In this document: in pieces, positions 16,437 to 18,759 of the stretch
How the letters are laid out: each line of letters opens with the position of its first letter
How positions within the stretch are numbered: position 1 is the stretch's first letter
Assembly: GCA_029851945.1 (NCBI GenBank)
Contig: JARKUZ010000038.1
Location: 1-18,759 of the forward strand
Source: Terrisporobacter sp.
Lineage (GTDB): Bacteria; Bacillota_A; Clostridia; Peptostreptococcales; Peptostreptococcaceae
Direction: 5' to 3'
DNA length: 18,759 bases
Position numbers and translations under genes: made by a program
The notes under the pieces: generated by a model
Databases searched by the model: none
Told to the model about the DNA's origin: nothing
The model's input: only the letters and a program-made list of their open reading frames with translations

Positions 16437-18177
16437 ATTTACTATAAAAAAAAGAGCTAATCAAAATATTCCATTTACAATGTATAAAGGATCTATAGAT
16501 AACACTAAATTAGGTTCAATATTATTTGAATTTGATGAATATGAAGAAGTATATATTAAGTTTGATTATGATGAAAATAATGGATGTATTTTTATAGATA
16601 CATATAATGATGATAGTAAAATAATTTGTAATCCAGGTGAAGATATACTTTTAAATTCACCTATGAGAGAAAATAGCTTAGTTCCTGGATATTTTGAAAT
16701 AAAAATAGATTATAAATATAATATTATATGTTATTTTAGAGTACAACCTAAAAATCTTGAGTGGTCTGAATTAATTAATTTAAGACAAATTTTAGATAAA
16801 TATATCAAAGGAATATGTACAAATTTTAGTTTAAGTAAAAGTTCTTATAATTACAAGAGTAGTGATGATATTTTAAATTATTATCAAAATCAGTATAATT
16901 TATGGCAAGAAATAAAATGGTCTATTAAATTAATAATAAATAATCCTAATGGAGAAAATAAGAAAGTTTATGGCTACCACAGTAAACAAAATAAAATAGA
17001 TATGAGAACAATTAGAGGCATAAATAAACAAAATAGAGATAAATTATCAGCAAAATATTATACATATAAGCAAGATATTAACTATAATACATCAGACAAT
17101 ATAATGCTATATAATAGTCTTCAAGAATATAGAGATATTTTAAAGAAAAATTATATAAATTCAAAAAAATTTTATATGGCAGAATATAAAAAGCTAAATT
17201 ATATGAATGAACAGTATAGAAAGAAACAAAGAGAATTAAGTAATATAAAAAATAGTAATATCTTATCTGATAGGTATAAGAGTAGTATAGAAAATAGAGT
17301 TAATTATCTAAGAAAAAGCAAATATATGCAGAAAGAAAAATTAGAAATGATAGAAAACCTAAATAAGGTACTTAATAAAATTACAATTGAAGTAGAAGAT
17401 ATAATATTTGAAATTCAAGAAAAGTTAACGCTAAATAAATTTGAGCAAAAGGCTGTATCTTCCATAAAAAATTTAAGATATAAAAGTACAATTGATATGT
17501 TAAATAAAATTACAGAGATAAAAAAGTATGAAGATGATTCTCTTAATAAAGAAGATGCATCAATTTTCAGATTAAAAAAAACAGAGGTATTATTTGAATA
17601 TTTATGTTTTATAAGGGTTATAGAAGTTATGTTAGGTATGGGATATGTTTGTGAAGCTGGTTGGTTTGAAAAGGTGATAAATCAAGAATATGATATTGAA
17701 ATACCATCAGAGAGTGATAATTATTTTAAAAAGGAAAATATCACTATAGTAGTATCATATGATAAGGAAGCTCCTAATATTATAGAAGAAAGTTATGAAG
17801 GATTATATAGCTTCAATTCTAGACACAGAAGACCTGATATATCTATTTTAATGTATAAAGATGGCATATTTATCAAAGCATTAATACTTGAAGTTAAGTG
17901 TAGAAATTCTAAATATATATATAGTAATCAAGGGGATACTTGTGTAATTGACACAATGAAAGATTATAGTCAGTTATGTTATTATAAACATAAATTAAAG
18001 AAAGATGCGATTGATAGGGTAATTACGTTATATCCGAATCAAAAAAACAATATAAATTTAGAAAAGAAAGAATTGATGGATATATTTTCATTTATACCTA
18101 TAGATGTAAGTTTGGATGATACTGATAGTGAATTATATATGGAAATTGAGCGATTTATAGAAGAATATGCTAATTAA
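16420..18177 (+). CDS. McrC-like nuclease (DUF2357 plus PD-(D/E)XK domain)
   Basis: The 585-residue protein has an N-terminal beta-rich region (1-110), a long central stretch of charged Lys/Glu/Asn-rich helices (about 225-345, probably coiled), and a C-terminal PD-(D/E)XK nuclease fold. Visible nuclease residues are Pro472-Asp473 in RRPDISIL and Glu491-x-Lys493 in LILEVKCR. A Glu-containing helix, KTEVLFEYL, precedes them. This is the DUF2357-type McrC layout found beside McrB-like AAA+ proteins in type IV restriction modules. The McrB motor would direct it to cut modified or invading DNA. A GAAGGA site lies about 11 nt before the ATG, which sits inside the old mcrB end. The nuclease frame is intact even though its motor gene is not. 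Confidence 0.8.
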   Translation: MDIPIKFTIKKRANQNIPFTMYKGSIDNTKLGSILFEFDEYEEVYIKFDYDENNGCIFIDTYNDDSKIICNPGEDILLNSPMRENSLVPGYFEIKIDYKYNIICYFRVQPKNLEWSELINLRQILDKYIKGICTNFSLSKSSYNYKSSDDILNYYQNQYNLWQEIKWSIKLIINNPNGENKKVYGYHSKQNKIDMRTIRGINKQNRDKLSAKYYTYKQDINYNTSDNIMLYNSLQEYRDILKKNYINSKKFYMAEYKKLNYMNEQYRKKQRELSNIKNSNILSDRYKSSIENRVNYLRKSKYMQKEKLEMIENLNKVLNKITIEVEDIIFEIQEKLTLNKFEQKAVSSIKNLRYKSTIDMLNKITEIKKYEDDSLNKEDASIFRLKKTEVLFEYLCFIRVIEVMLGMGYVCEAGWFEKVINQEYDIEIPSESDNYFKKENITIVVSYDKEAPNIIEESYEGLYSFNSRHRRPDISILMYKDGIFIKALILEVKCRNSKYIYSNQGDTCVIDTMKDYSQLCYYKHKLKKDAIDRVITLYPNQKNNINLEKKELMDIFSFIPIDVSLDDTDSELYMEIERFIEEYAN

Positions 18178-18326
18178 GTAGTATAGGTATCTAATAAATT
18201 CAATATATATTTACAAATGTACATAGAATTTATTAAAATTTTTATGATCACTATTTATAGCAATTACATAAAGTTTATTAAATCGATTATAGTATATGAA
18301 TTAAAAAGAGTAGTAAATGGTAAAAA

Positions 18327-18413
18327 TCGTGGGTATGATTCCTACGAATCATCTCCACCATTAAAATCCACGAGAAAGGTATCGACATAATTTATTATGT
18401 TGATGCCTTTTCT
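18327..18413 (+). repeat. Structured island repeat, copy 3 (after McrBC)
   Basis: The outer stem TCGTGG (18327-18332) pairs perfectly with CCACGA (18368-18373). The inner hairpin 18335-18341 with 18346-18352 is a perfect 7 bp around CTAC. CTCCACCATTAAAAT is shared with copy 2 apart from one base. A 16-bp terminator hairpin follows. The copy lies 149 nt after the mcrC stop. Confidence 0.85.
18375..18413 (+). terminator. Terminator hairpin of repeat copy 3
   Basis: Positions 18375-18390 pair with 18395-18410 over 16 bp including two G-U pairs, with a 4-nt loop and a T-rich tail. It probably ends the McrBC operon. Confidence 0.85.
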
Positions 18414-18580
18414 ATATTAAGATGCATAATAAAATTATATTTATTAAAGAAATATTATAGCAGTACTAGTATTAATTTCTGGACATATATCTATTACAGT
18501 AGATGCTACTAGCAAACTTAATTAATATTATCTAGTTTGAAATATAAAGAAATATATTGCCTACAAAAAACATTTCTCCT
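18414..18580 (+). other. Intergenic DNA with a possible 3' gene remnant
   Basis: No gene is called here. A frame without a start codon, 18448-18525, gives 25 codons including IIAVLVLISGHISITVDAT and ends in TAA. The hydrophobic run could be the end of a membrane-protein gene lost when the island formed, or chance. The 149 nt between mcrC and repeat copy 3 show nothing recognisable. Confidence 0.2.
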
Positions 18581-18600
18581 ACATTACAAAATCGTAATGT
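18581..18600 (+). promoter_or_regulatory. Perfect inverted repeat, likely operator of the ABC transporter gene
   Basis: ACATTAC (18581-18587) and GTAATGT (18594-18600) are exact reverse complements separated by 6 nt. They lie 41 nt upstream of a TATAAT at 18642-18647 that has only a weak -35. BceAB-type transporters are usually switched on by a response regulator binding such sites. Confidence 0.5.
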
Positions 18601-18641
18601 TAATGAAATATACATCCATATTAAAAAATAACAAAAATGTT

Positions 18642-18647
18642 TATAAT
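18642..18647 (+). promoter_or_regulatory. Promoter -10 element of the ABC transporter gene
   Basis: TATAAT lies 36 nt before the ATG. The best -35 candidates upstream are poor (TTAAAA at 18621, or ATATTA at 18618), which fits an activator-dependent promoter. Confidence 0.45.
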
Positions 18648-18683
18648 AGAATCATAAATTATAGGAACTGAGGAGAATTGTTT

Positions 18684-18759
18684 ATGATGAAAAATATATT
18701 AAGTGTTGAAAAAATAGAAAAATATTATGGAAATAAAGATAATGTTACAAAAGCCATAG
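18684..18759 (+). CDS. ABC transporter ATP-binding protein, BceA-like (3' end outside window)
   Basis: Only the first 25 codons are present. They read LSVEKIEKYYGNKDNVTKAI after the initial MMKNI, the usual N-terminal strand and aromatic A-loop region of bacitracin/lantibiotic-export type ABC ATPases (BceA/SalX group). The Walker A lies beyond the window, so the family call rests on this short match. The start has GAGGAG 8 nt upstream. The gene lies outside the last island repeat and is probably a resident chromosomal gene. Confidence 0.65.
   Translation, partial: MMKNILSVEKIEKYYGNKDNVTKAI

Noticed and set aside
10617..18413. CRISPR array
   Set aside because: There are only three copies kilobases apart with genes between them, so there are no spacers of regular length.

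Overview
The window comes from a low-GC, AT-rich Firmicute, most likely a member of the Clostridia. Codon use favours AGA, ATA and TTA, Shine-Dalgarno sites are strong (GGAGG type), and terminators are short and U-rich. Selenium-dependent molybdenum hydroxylase clusters like this one are known from clostridia and enterococci. Peptostreptococcaceae or Clostridium would fit, but the sequence alone does not fix the genus.

Layout. Positions 1-3760 hold three separate metabolic genes: the 3' end of a PTS sugar transporter (EIIC end plus EIIA), a leftward sugar-dehydrogenase-like beta-propeller gene, and a rightward NCS2 purine/uracil permease with its own promoter and terminator. Positions 3832-10526 form one tightly packed rightward operon. 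It encodes the three subunits of a molybdenum hydroxylase (FAD, [2Fe-2S] and molybdenum subunits) and then four maturation proteins: YqeC, MocA/YgfJ-type nucleotidyltransferase, YqeB and XdhC. YqeB and YqeC mark the selenium-dependent branch of the family, so this is probably a selenium-dependent xanthine/purine hydroxylase. The neighbouring permease plausibly supplies the substrate.

Positions 10527-18413 are a small defence island inserted between the operon and an ABC-transporter gene. It holds a complete Gabija pair (GajA OLD-family ATPase/Toprim nuclease and GajB UvrD-like helicase) and an McrBC-type pair (AAA+ McrB-like protein and a PD-(D/E)XK McrC-like nuclease). The mcrB-like gene has an in-frame TAA that removes the last 83 codons of an otherwise continuous reading frame, so this module may be inactive.

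The least explained signal is a structured repeat of about 80-87 nt present three times in the same orientation: before Gabija, between Gabija and McrBC, and after McrBC. Each copy has an outer stem, an inner hairpin, a conserved CTCCACCATT-type strand that looks like the 3' end of a tRNA or tmRNA, and a terminator hairpin whose stem differs between copies with compensating changes. The two defence modules therefore look like cassettes separated by a recurring element. This could be an attachment-site remnant, a small-RNA/terminator unit or a recombination site. No integrase or transposase is in the window.

The window ends in the first 25 codons of a BceA-like ABC ATPase with a perfect inverted repeat upstream.
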